Below are positions 1-7,826 of a DNA stretch of 18,583 nt, one piece after another (the first letter of the stretch is position 1; every line of letters begins with the position of its first letter). A program made the translations under genes and the position numbers. The notes under the pieces were generated by a model, which was not told the origin of the DNA, ran no database searches, and saw only the letters and a program-made list of their open reading frames with translations. Source of the DNA: Pseudobutyrivibrio sp. (GTDB lineage Bacteria; Bacillota_A; Clostridia; Lachnospirales; Lachnospiraceae); the NCBI GenBank assembly GCA_024691465.1, contig JAILNO010000006.1:1-18583 (forward strand), read 5' to 3'.

Positions 1-1350
1 AACAGACTGGCGGTACGCAAGGATTTCAACAAGGATGATGAGCGGAAGATCAAACGGAGTCTAAAAACCTTCAACCAACTCAACGAGCGATTCTCCAAGG
101 AGTATGCAAAGGCCACCGATCAGGTCTTCAAGGAACTGGAGCAGCACAAGATACGCATTATCGACGAAAGTCAGTTGAACGACGAACAGAAAGCGTTCCT
201 GACCCAGCTATTCTATACGAAACTCAACGGTAGCATCAATCCGATATGGTTATCGCATGTCGACAGCCTTTCGTCACTCGAAGATAACCGAATCTATCTG
301 GCGGTAGAGAAGAAAAGACTGTCAGACGGAGAGGTTAAATATGCCCTCGTGAAGGTGCCCGACCGCATCTACGGCCGTTGGCTGAAAATTCCCTCCAGCG
401 ATGGATACGATAACATCATGTATCTGGACGATGCCATCCGGTTTCTGCTCCCGATGGTATTCATAGGTTTCAAGGACAGTCGTTTTCGTGCTTTCTCCTT
501 CAAGTTCACCAAAGATGCCGAGATGGAGATGGATTCCGAAGGCGATTATGGCACACTGGAACGCATAGCAGCTGGCGTCAACTCACGTAAAAAAGGCGAC
601 ACTGTACGTATCGTTTATGACGATGAGATGCCTAAGGAGATTCTGAAAGAGATCAAGAAGCGGCTGAATCTGAAAGTACTCGACACCTCTTTGGCTGGCA
701 AGCGTTACCAGAACCACAAAGACCTGATGACATTTCCTGACTGCGGACATTCCGAACTGAAATACCCCAGATGGAAGCAGATTATGAAGCCTGAGTTCTG
801 CGATGCTGACAGCATCCTGGAGCAGATTCGGCAGAAAGACCGTTTCATACATGTTCCCTACCACAGCTTCGACGGGTATATCCGTATCTTGCAGGAAGCA
901 GCCATCAAGCCAGAGGTGAAAGCCATCAAGACCACCCTCTACCGTCTGGCCAAAGACTCGAAGGTGGTGAAAGCCCTTATCACGGCCGCCCGCAACGGTA
1001 AGAAGGTCACGGCAGTGGTGGAATTATTGGCCCGTTTCGATGAAGAGAGCAATATCATGTGGAGCAGACGGATGCAGGAGGAGGGTGTCAACGTTATCTA
1101 TGGTGTTGAAGGACTGAAGATTCACTCCAAGCTGCTGTTCATAGAGTCGAATAAAGGCAACATCGCCTGTGTGGGTACCGGCAATTTCCACGAGGGGAAT
1201 GCCCACATCTATACCGATTACCTGATGATGACGGGGCGCCCGCGCATCGTCAACGAAGTAGAGCGGGTGTTCAGCTTCATTGACAAGCCCTTCACGCAGC
1301 TGCGCTTTCGCGAGCTGATGGTCTCTCCAAATTCTATGAATTTTGTTTGA
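1..1350 (+). pseudogene. ppk1: Polyphosphate kinase (PPK1), truncated at both ends; Bacteroidales-like fragment
   Basis: PPK1 reversibly transfers the terminal phosphate of ATP to polyphosphate. The frame is open from base 1, so the gene begins outside the window; the TTG at 175 is an internal codon, not a start. Visible family landmarks are the middle-domain motif VPYHSFDGYIRILQEAA, the stretch VVELLARFDEESNI, and the phosphohistidine motif GLKIHSKL with its His at 1123-1125 (equivalent to E. coli His435). These are followed by GTGNFHEGNAHIYTDY and the conserved block RELMVSPNSM. Right after that block the frame reads NFV and stops. About 180 residues of the C-terminal domain, including the second catalytic His region, are missing, so the fragment as it stands should be inactive. 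Codon use (CTG, GCC, CGC) and GC content are clearly higher than in everything to the right. Family identity is very secure; the Bacteroidales/Prevotella affiliation is an inference from the protein style. Confidence 0.93.
1328..1345. other. Composition junction / probable chimeric join
   Basis: PPK1 similarity ends at the ATG codon 1336-1338 (VSPNSM), and AT-rich Lachnospiraceae-like sequence begins at about 1339. The sensor kinase on the opposite strand ends at 1334-1336, so the two coding regions overlap tail to tail across the join, and the kinase stop codon falls on bases that also complete the PPK1 frame. No inverted repeat, target duplication, integrase or tRNA is visible here. That favours a microhomology-type assembly join over a transposition scar. 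Confidence 0.75.
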
Positions 1351-2845
1351 TTTTTGTGTCCTTGGCAAGGCTTAATTCAAACCAAAACTCCACTCCATTT
1401 GATAGATTTTCAACGCCGAATTTTTCATGGAGAAGATCCATCGTCGCCTTAACAACTGAAAGACCTATTCCACTGCCGCCATATTCGCGGCTTCGGGCCT
1501 TATCTGCCTTGTAAAACTTCTCCCATATATGCTTAATATCTTTCTTGGCAATATTATTTCCTGAATTGAATACACTAATTCGAACTTTTCCCTTTTTCAC
1601 AAAATCATATCTAATATTGATAATATTCTCGTTCATTACATAATGAATCGCATTGCTTACGAAATTAGTAATGACCTGCTCAACCAAGAACTCATCTGCA
1701 TGAACTATACACTCCTCTTTGTTAATGAATGAGTAAGTGATATTCTGGGCTTCAAAATTAATCTTGTTACTATCCACAACACTATCGATCATCTCAGTGA
1801 GACTAAAGTCTACCAAATCAAGATTCATCTGGCCTGCCTCAAGCTGATTAAGAATAAGCATCTCACGTACCAATCGATTCATCTTATTGGCTTCATCAAT
1901 GATAATATCAAGATAAATCTGCCTGCTATTCTCATCCTCCATGATGCCTTCCTGAAGGCCCTCAGCATATCCTTGGATAAGTGCAATAGGGGTCTTTAGC
2001 TCATGAGAAACGTTAGAAACAAACTCCTTACGCATGTTCTCATTCTCTTCCCTGACTTCCAGGTCATGCTTCAAACTCTCGTTGGCAACTCTCAGCTGAG
2101 TAATAGCTCTCTTAAGGGTAGTTGACATCTCATTGATGTGCTCTCCCAAATCATCCATCTCGTTATATATCCTCTGAGGCTTATACTTGGCCTCAAAGTC
2201 AAAGTTAGAAATTCTCTTAGTAATATTAATAATATTAAAAAGAGGCTTCGTAAATCTATTGATGAATATATGGCTTAATATACCTGTAAAAAGTAACGCC
2301 AATATTACCATGTGTATAAAGAATAAATTAGTAATAGAACTAGTATGCTTCATTGCAGTCATATTAGATCTAATAAAAACAATATTGCCATCAGAAAGAA
2401 GGCCTAGTAAGACCAAATAATCATCAGACGAGTCTGGGAACACTCGTCTAAATATCTCATAATGCTCGTTAGAATTAATGACCTCCATAGATTCGTCATT
2501 AGCAAACATAGCATAATTAAGTTGATTTAATAATATTTGAGAATTAGTAAAAGATGAAACTAAAGGTTCCCCGTCGGCTGCTGTGATGACACAGTTAACC
2601 GAATAGCTGTCAAAAAAGGCCATAAGCTCCGCCTCGTAGTCAGATTGATACAAAGTACCATCCTCACATCGATTAGACAGCTCATCATATATAACCTTCA
2701 TATCTTTTCTTTTTTCGAAAATATAATAATCGCCTAAAAAGCAGGATGATAATAAACTGACAATTACTAGCGAACCTAGAATTATAGTAATTATCAATCC
2801 TACGATTTGGCGATTAATTTTATTAGACCTTTGTGTCGACTTCAA
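1334..2845 (-). CDS. Membrane sensor histidine kinase (two-component system)
   Basis: This is a 503-residue sensor kinase that autophosphorylates on His and passes the phosphate to the response regulator encoded just upstream. In order it has a short basic N-terminus, TM1 (about 14-37), an extracytoplasmic sensor region (about 38-170) with no family I recognise, TM2 (about 172-196), a HAMP linker (about 197-250) and a coiled coil. HisKA follows with the phospho-acceptor H281 in SHELKTP. The HATPase domain has an N box around N394/N398 and the glycine box GGSGIGL at 456-462. The start is TTG (2843-2845), preceded by a GGGG ribosome-binding-like stretch, and it overlaps the regulator by 23 bases, which suggests translational coupling. 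The last codons lie at the foreign junction, so the true C-terminus may differ by a few residues. The signal sensed is unknown. Confidence 0.93.
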   Translation of the reverse strand: MKSTQRSNKINRQIVGLIITIILGSLVIVSLLSSCFLGDYYIFEKRKDMKVIYDELSNRCEDGTLYQSDYEAELMAFFDSYSVNCVITAADGEPLVSSFTNSQILLNQLNYAMFANDESMEVINSNEHYEIFRRVFPDSSDDYLVLLGLLSDGNIVFIRSNMTAMKHTSSITNLFFIHMVILALLFTGILSHIFINRFTKPLFNIINITKRISNFDFEAKYKPQRIYNEMDDLGEHINEMSTTLKRAITQLRVANESLKHDLEVREENENMRKEFVSNVSHELKTPIALIQGYAEGLQEGIMEDENSRQIYLDIIIDEANKMNRLVREMLILNQLEAGQMNLDLVDFSLTEMIDSVVDSNKINFEAQNITYSFINKEECIVHADEFLVEQVITNFVSNAIHYVMNENIINIRYDFVKKGKVRISVFNSGNNIAKKDIKHIWEKFYKADKARSREYGGSGIGLSVVKATMDLLHEKFGVENLSNGVEFWFELSLAKDTKIKQNS

Positions 2846-3512
2846 ATTTATACCCCATGCCCCAGATAGTCTTGATGTAATTACCCTTATCGTCTAACTT
2901 ACTACGAAGCTTCTTAACATGAGTATCGATTGTTCTAGCATCTCCAAAATAGTCGTAATCCCATACGTGATTGAGAATCTTCTCTCTAGAAAGTGCGATA
3001 CCTTCGTTATTAATGAAATAATACAAAAGCTCAAACTCTTTAACAGAAAGCTCTACTGGATTGCCATCATTAGTAGCTACATGTGCATCTACATCTAGCT
3101 GAATTCCACCAGCCTCAACAACCTTCTTACCAATGGAATCATCTGTACTCCTGCGAAGTACAGCATTAACTCTAGCCATAAGAATCTTAGGTGAAAATGG
3201 CTTGTTAATGTACTCATCTGCACCAAGCTCGAATCCGTTGAGGACATCTGTCTCCTCGCCCTTAGCTGTAAGCATAAGAACTGGAATAGAGGAAGTCTCT
3301 CTGATTTCCTTAAGCACGGCGAATCCATCAACCTTAGGCATCATAACATCCAGAATAATAAGAGATATCTCACTATCCATGTAAAACATGTCAAGAGCCT
3401 GCTCTCCGTTCTCGGCCTCAATGACCTCGTAATCTTCTCTTACCAAGTAATCTTTGATAAGTTTTCTCATTCGGCTTTCATCATCAGCCACTAGAATTTT
3501 GTTCTTCGACAT
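2823..3512 (-). CDS. OmpR/PhoB-type DNA-binding response regulator
   Basis: A 229-residue regulator of the usual OmpR-family length. The receiver domain (1-120) shows the acidic pocket D10/D11, the phospho-acceptor D55 in LIILDVMMPK, T82 and K104 in the order expected for CheY-like domains. The C-terminal winged-helix domain (about 133-227) has the typical SVKEFELLYYF, the RTIDTHVKKLRSKL recognition helix and IWGMGYKFE. It should control promoters when phosphorylated by the kinase whose gene overlaps its 3' end. Its start lies 26 bases downstream of the small membrane protein gene, so the three genes are probably cotranscribed. Targets cannot be read from the sequence; the neighbouring transporter and membrane protein are candidates only by position. 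Confidence 0.95.
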   Translation of the reverse strand: MSKNKILVADDESRMRKLIKDYLVREDYEVIEAENGEQALDMFYMDSEISLIILDVMMPKVDGFAVLKEIRETSSIPVLMLTAKGEETDVLNGFELGADEYINKPFSPKILMARVNAVLRRSTDDSIGKKVVEAGGIQLDVDAHVATNDGNPVELSVKEFELLYYFINNEGIALSREKILNHVWDYDYFGDARTIDTHVKKLRSKLDDKGNYIKTIWGMGYKFEVDTKV

Positions 3513-3538
3513 AACACCAACCCCATTCTTGAAAAATA

Positions 3539-4123
3539 TTATTGTTGTTCAAGTTCCTTTTGCTTCACTGCAGCTTCCCTCTGGGTAAGCTCTTGCTCCC
3601 AGGAAGAATACTTGTTAATCAGTTCCTCTTCATAGTTGAGGATTGTGGGACTGTTAATAGTGGAGTTCACATAAAACATTCCTATCACGCACAAAAGTAA
3701 AGTGAGACAAATAACTAGTAATATTCTATTGATAGTCTTAAGCTTCTTGACCTGAGACTGAACATCTGGCTCAATAGCTACATCTGATTTATCGGCCTTT
3801 TGATTGTTAGGTTTAGCAGATGAATCGGATTGTTCTGTAGATGATTTATCAGTAGATTCTAAAGTATAGACCTCAGGAATCTCATCATCAGTAAAAGCCC
3901 CCGTAGCTAAAAGATTCTGTCTCAGTTGAGACAAAAAGCCCATGCCTATCTCAGTGGAAAACAGCCTCTGATTCAAGAGCTTCTTATAGACTGTAAGAAC
4001 GCCCCTCTCATCTGCGTCCTTAATCTGACCCAAAACATACTCAACAGCCTTAAGCTCTTTGGCAGCTTTCTTAGCTTTATTCTCATCATCGAAAATGTAA
4101 CCACCAATATTATACTTAGCCAT
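3539..4123 (-). CDS. Small single-pass membrane protein of unknown function, upstream of the two-component pair
   Basis: I do not recognise an assigned function for this 194-residue protein. The N-terminal cytoplasmic part (1-85) begins MAKYNIGGYIFDDENKAKKA, a charged helical block; from memory this type of N-terminus recurs in Lachnospiraceae hypothetical proteins. A Ser/Asp/Lys-rich disordered linker (88-125) follows, then one strongly hydrophobic segment (about 133-153) and a short Glu/Gln-rich helical tail (about 163-194) that could form a coiled coil. There is no signal peptide. The ATG start is preceded by AAAGGA. The gene sits 26 bases ahead of the response regulator on the same strand, so it probably shares its mRNA and may be an accessory or output of the two-component system; that link is inference. 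Confidence 0.8.
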   Translation of the reverse strand: MAKYNIGGYIFDDENKAKKAAKELKAVEYVLGQIKDADERGVLTVYKKLLNQRLFSTEIGMGFLSQLRQNLLATGAFTDDEIPEVYTLESTDKSSTEQSDSSAKPNNQKADKSDVAIEPDVQSQVKKLKTINRILLVICLTLLLCVIGMFYVNSTINSPTILNYEEELINKYSSWEQELTQREAAVKQKELEQQ

Positions 4124-4154
4124 GTCAATCCTTTATAAATAATTGTATATAATT

Positions 4155-4163
4155 ATTTTATCA
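4155..4163 (-). promoter_or_regulatory. Possible extended -10 promoter for the membrane protein/regulator/kinase operon
   Basis: On the minus strand the sequence reads TGATAAAAT, an extended -10 element, about 32 bases ahead of the ATG at 4123. No good -35 is present. Just downstream lies an 8-bp inverted repeat (4137-4144 with 4151-4158), which in such AT-rich sequence may be chance. The 73-base gap after the transporter gene is enough for a separate promoter. Confidence 0.35.
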
Positions 4164-4196
4164 ATTTACTTTAGAAAAATCTATCCTAAATATTAT

Positions 4197-5423
4197 TTAT
4201 TTAGCCTTGATTCTAGCTAATCCCCAAATGGCAATAACAGCTCCGCAGGCAGTGACAAAAGTACCAAACCAAAGAGAGGCTGTAACACCTGTATATTTAA
4301 TCAGGAATCCACCTAATAAACTTGATAATAAGTTGCTGAGAGTCATAGCTATTGTTACAAAGGCCTGTCCCTTAACAGCGTCCTTCTCAGACATGATTTC
4401 ATCAACAAAGTGAACCGATGCAGGAATAAATACTGCAAAAGCAAGCGCCTGGAAGATCATACTAAAATAAAGCATTCCAACAGTAGTAGCTATTGTTGTA
4501 AATAAAATCTTAACAAAGTAGAACACACCAGATAAACCAAGCAAGAATCTAGAGCCAAACCTATCTCTTAGTTGGCTAAAGAATATCATGGCTGGAAGTT
4601 CCACAATAGCTTGAAAAGCCAAAAGTCCGCCTGTATCTCCCTCATCTCCGCCTACGTTAATAGATATCTGATAAATAAAATTATTTATAAGTACATGACC
4701 AAAATAAAAACAAATAACTCCAATCAAAAATATAAAGAACATCCTATACTCATATATAAAGGACCTAACTGAATTAATATCGAAGTTATCTTCCTTTTCT
4801 TCAAGAGGATCTTGATTGTTTTCAATTGTAAGATTAATTTCTTTTAATTCTTTATATATCAGTATTACTATGCATACGAAACATACAGAGGTAACTAATC
4901 CTAAAAATGGAGCAGCTTTTTCAGATATAACCTTCATAAGGTTGCCTGCGATTAGACTCATTACAAAAAAGAAAAATGATCCAGAAGCTCTTGCCACGCC
5001 AAAATTCATATGAATATTGTATCTTTCAATATAGAAGTTAAGGGCATTGATAAATGGCAACAATATGGTAGTAATCATAGCAGCTACAAAAAATGTGAAC
5101 CCTGTAGCAAATCCCTTGCCATCGGCTCCTAGAGAAATAAGTAAATCAATTGCAAGCACCCCACCTAATACGGCCAACACATCTAATACATTAATCCTAT
5201 TAGAACTATCAGTGGCTGCAGAAATAACCTGTTGAAAAACAGTAGCAAGCAAATAGGCTATAGCATATAAAACTCCAATACTAACTGTCGAATATCCTCT
5301 ATTAGTTAAATAGGCAGAACCCAGGCTGATTGTGCAGCACATTGTCATCCAATATAGCCCCTGCGCTATCAGATAATATAGGTTTAGCCTACCTTCTTTT
5401 GTGTCTCTAATCTTGTAAAACAT
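4197..5423 (-). CDS. Major facilitator superfamily transporter (MFS_1-like, LacY/NupG-type)
   Basis: A 408-residue polytopic inner-membrane protein with about 12 hydrophobic segments in two six-helix halves, joined by a charged central loop near residues 192-225 (rich in Glu, Asn and Asp). This is the standard length for a single MFS carrier. The N-terminal segment, the FGVARASGSFFFF block in helix 5 and QLRDRFGSRFLLG between helices 8 and 9 fit the LacY/NupG-like MFS_1 group. That group usually runs as proton symporters or as unassigned permeases, so the substrate cannot be named. The ATG start has a strong AAGGAG site upstream. The gene is divergent from the phosphatase-fold gene at 5521 and 73 bases ahead of the two-component operon; whether they share a transcript is unclear. 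Confidence 0.88.
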   Translation of the reverse strand: MFYKIRDTKEGRLNLYYLIAQGLYWMTMCCTISLGSAYLTNRGYSTVSIGVLYAIAYLLATVFQQVISAATDSSNRINVLDVLAVLGGVLAIDLLISLGADGKGFATGFTFFVAAMITTILLPFINALNFYIERYNIHMNFGVARASGSFFFFVMSLIAGNLMKVISEKAAPFLGLVTSVCFVCIVILIYKELKEINLTIENNQDPLEEKEDNFDINSVRSFIYEYRMFFIFLIGVICFYFGHVLINNFIYQISINVGGDEGDTGGLLAFQAIVELPAMIFFSQLRDRFGSRFLLGLSGVFYFVKILFTTIATTVGMLYFSMIFQALAFAVFIPASVHFVDEIMSEKDAVKGQAFVTIAMTLSNLLSSLLGGFLIKYTGVTASLWFGTFVTACGAVIAIWGLARIKAK

Positions 5424-5477
5424 ACTCTTCTCCTTAATTTTAAAGATATTATGAAATTCCGTTTTTTTATAAAAATT

Positions 5478-5494
5478 ATGATATCATTAATGAT
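5478..5494. promoter_or_regulatory. Overlapping AT-rich palindromes in a divergent intergenic region
   Basis: Between the divergent transporter and phosphatase-fold genes are two overlapping perfect palindromes, ATGATATCAT (5478-5487) and ATCATTAATGAT (5483-5494), made of three alternating copies of one half-site. Their position could suit an operator serving both genes. Promoter elements here are not convincing on either strand, and in this AT-rich context chance is a fair alternative. Confidence 0.3.
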
Positions 5495-5520
5495 GCTAAA
5501 ATACATCGAAAGGATTCGCC

Positions 5521-6603
5521 ATGATTAAAAAAATCTTAAAACCAATACTATTAATTATATTAGCCATTGTTATAGTAGTGGCAATATATATGTCCTATGT
5601 CCTGCTATCCTACTATCGTGTAGAGGACAATCATAAACTAGATATATCAGGAGATGCAAAGGAATCTGAACTGGCAATTGATACAAAATACCGTATATCC
5701 TCTGCCAACTTAGGATTCGGTGCATACTCAGATGATTACTCATTCTTCATGGATGGTGGAACCGAATCTTGGGCATATTCAAAGGATGCCGTATATACGA
5801 ATATCAACGGTTCCATAGATAGCGTCATGTCAATAGAGCCCGACATCATGCTCTTTCAGGAAGTGGACCTGGATTCCACCAGAAGCTATCACGTCAACCA
5901 AAAGGATTTAATAATTAACAATATATCTGAATCTAATTCAGCTGATGTATGTTATTCCTTTGCACAGAATTATGATAGTCCATTTCTAATGTATCCTCTT
6001 ACACAGCCACATGGCAAATCACTGGCTGGATTACTTACTGTGTCAACTGTAGATATGACTGAATCAATACGTAGATCACTTCCTATAGAGGAAGGTATAT
6101 CTAAATTAATAGATCTAGATCGATGCTATTCTAAGAGCTATATTCCACTGGATAATGGTAAACAATTAGTGTTATTCAATGTGCATCTATCTGCTTATAC
6201 CACAGATCCTTCTACAGCCGAGAATCAAGTAATAATGCTTAATGACGATATGTTGCAGGAAGCTGATAAAGGCAATTACATAATTGCTGGTGGAGATATG
6301 AATAAAGATATGTTGGGAGATTCCTCGGTTTACTTCGGAACTACCAGCACTGAAAATTGGGCACAACCATTCCCTACAGAACTAATAGATGATTCTTTTA
6401 GAATAGTAGGCCCACTGGATGAAGCTAATCCTGTAGCTTCCTGTCGTAATGCCGACAGCCCTTATACTAAAGATTCCTTCGTCTTAACAATAGATGGATT
6501 CATAGTATCATCTAATGTGGAAGTACAGTATTCAAATGTATTAGATACTGGTTTCAAATACTCGGATCACAATCCTGTATATATGGATTTCATTCTCAAG
6601 TAA
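5521..6603 (+). CDS. Membrane-anchored endonuclease/exonuclease/phosphatase (EEP) superfamily protein
   Basis: A 360-residue protein with an N-terminal hydrophobic anchor (about 5-30, after MIKK) and an EEP (DNase I/sphingomyelinase-like) domain from about residue 58 to the end. The metal-dependent phosphodiesterase residues appear in order: N63 in SANLGF, E114 in LFQEVD, N220/H222 in NVHLSAYT, D259/N261 in GGDMNKD, D325 in IDGFIVS and the final D349/H350 in YSDHNPV. The active site therefore looks complete, and the anchor places it on the outer face of the membrane. The substrate could be a nucleic acid, a phosphoinositide-like lipid or another phosphodiester; the sequence does not decide. 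The start ATG has GAAAGGA upstream. Its stop codon abuts the stop codon of the convergent coiled-coil gene, with no bases and no terminator between them. Confidence 0.88.
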   Translation: MIKKILKPILLIILAIVIVVAIYMSYVLLSYYRVEDNHKLDISGDAKESELAIDTKYRISSANLGFGAYSDDYSFFMDGGTESWAYSKDAVYTNINGSIDSVMSIEPDIMLFQEVDLDSTRSYHVNQKDLIINNISESNSADVCYSFAQNYDSPFLMYPLTQPHGKSLAGLLTVSTVDMTESIRRSLPIEEGISKLIDLDRCYSKSYIPLDNGKQLVLFNVHLSAYTTDPSTAENQVIMLNDDMLQEADKGNYIIAGGDMNKDMLGDSSVYFGTTSTENWAQPFPTELIDDSFRIVGPLDEANPVASCRNADSPYTKDSFVLTIDGFIVSSNVEVQYSNVLDTGFKYSDHNPVYMDFILK

Positions 6604-7803
6604 TTAGCTTGATTTAGAACTACTAGTTCCGCATAATTTATCAACAGATTTGATAATCTCTTGAATCTCAGGTAGATAGTGCTCATGGCTTGTCATGAGC
6701 CTATCTATTTCATCTCTTTCTTCCTGAACAATTCTTCTATGATCATCTAATCTATCTCTAATCTTCTTCCTTCTAGTAACAAGTCTATGCCTACATCTAG
6801 CCATATCCTGCTTATCTATGAGAGCATTGATCTGATTGATCCATATCTTATCATCTGCCAGACCTATATCACCTAGTAATCTCTCCAGCTTGTTAGTATA
6901 GAATTCTAAATCATCATTATTCTGAATATATCTCTGCTGATCTCTTACCTTGTCCTGGTACTGTTCCCATACATACTGTAATTCAGCAGCGGTAGTTACA
7001 TAATACTTGTCCTTAGAATACTCTACACTGTTAGTAACATTAACGTACTTCATTCTCTCTACATTAAGCATACTGATAGCCTGATTTAGATGTACCAGAG
7101 CCACTCTATTGTCCTTTGCAATAGCATTCTGCCTGAGAAAGACTACGAATCCGCTTACAGCACAGATGAATAAGACAATAAGAACCCAGACAGATATATC
7201 TACCTCGGCAGCATTATACATAGCCATTAAAAGGATAAGGAGCATCATAAAAGAGCCTAATATAGCAATTGCCATATGTCTAAATAGCTTCACCTGTCCC
7301 TGAAGCTCTTCTCTTTCAATTTCCCAACGGCTCTTCTCACCTTCTAAATAGGAGAGATTTCTTTTTAGTTTAGATTGATATAATTCATCTGAAGAAAAGC
7401 GATTAATAATCTCTGGCATATCCTCTTCTTCATCTGAAATAACTTCGAACTGTTCTTCTGAAATATTGCGCTGAATGTTGCGCGCATTGACGAGATTTTT
7501 TTCTAATTCGTTAACTTTTGCAGCAGTGGTCCTTAACTCAATGCTCTTGTCCTTAGGCATATTCTCAATCAACTTAATATCGTTGAGATACCTGGTGACA
7601 ATTCTATATTCTGTCTTCTGACGCTCCATAGCTTTAGTGGAAGCTATAATCTGTTCACAAGAATCAAGAATATAGTGCTCGAGCTTCTTAGGATCCTCCC
7701 AACTGTCGATACCTTCTATCTGGGTATATACCCTATTAAAGGCATCGTCAATTTTGGCAGCTCTGAGTTCCTTTTTCTTCTGTCTACTTGTAAATAATCC
7801 CAT
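6604..7803 (-). CDS. Two-TM membrane protein with cytoplasmic coiled coils, last gene of the DUF5717/Hsp70-like operon
   Basis: A 399-residue protein that I cannot assign to a functional family. The N-terminal part (1-170) is highly charged and helical, with an acidic patch at about 123-130 and a probable coiled coil at 138-172. Two hydrophobic segments follow (about 176-196 and 203-223), separated by a short loop of some seven residues, so both long ends should face the same side, presumably the cytoplasm. The C-terminal part (about 225-390) is again helical and rich in Arg, Lys, Glu and Asp, with coiled-coil character at 330-385, and ends in a Ser-rich tail. The ATG is preceded by a strong GGGGAG site and lies 23 bases after the TPR-like gene. 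A role as membrane anchor or scaffold for the upstream soluble proteins is inference from operon and topology. Confidence 0.82.
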   Translation of the reverse strand: MGLFTSRQKKKELRAAKIDDAFNRVYTQIEGIDSWEDPKKLEHYILDSCEQIIASTKAMERQKTEYRIVTRYLNDIKLIENMPKDKSIELRTTAAKVNELEKNLVNARNIQRNISEEQFEVISDEEEDMPEIINRFSSDELYQSKLKRNLSYLEGEKSRWEIEREELQGQVKLFRHMAIAILGSFMMLLILLMAMYNAAEVDISVWVLIVLFICAVSGFVVFLRQNAIAKDNRVALVHLNQAISMLNVERMKYVNVTNSVEYSKDKYYVTTAAELQYVWEQYQDKVRDQQRYIQNNDDLEFYTNKLERLLGDIGLADDKIWINQINALIDKQDMARCRHRLVTRRKKIRDRLDDHRRIVQEERDEIDRLMTSHEHYLPEIQEIIKSVDKLCGTSSSKSS

Positions 7804-7826
7804 AAGATTCTCCCCTTAAAGAAAGC

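Noticed and set aside
175..177. TTG as the start of the polyphosphate kinase
   Set aside because: The reading frame and PPK1 similarity continue upstream to base 1; the codon is internal.
1024..1368. Minus-strand open frame opposite the end of ppk1
   Set aside because: It crosses the junction, lies antisense to strongly conserved PPK1 motifs and has no family features.
4137..4158. AT-only inverted repeat as a terminator after the MFS gene
   Set aside because: The arms contain no G-C pairs and no T run follows in the right direction; stability would be too low.
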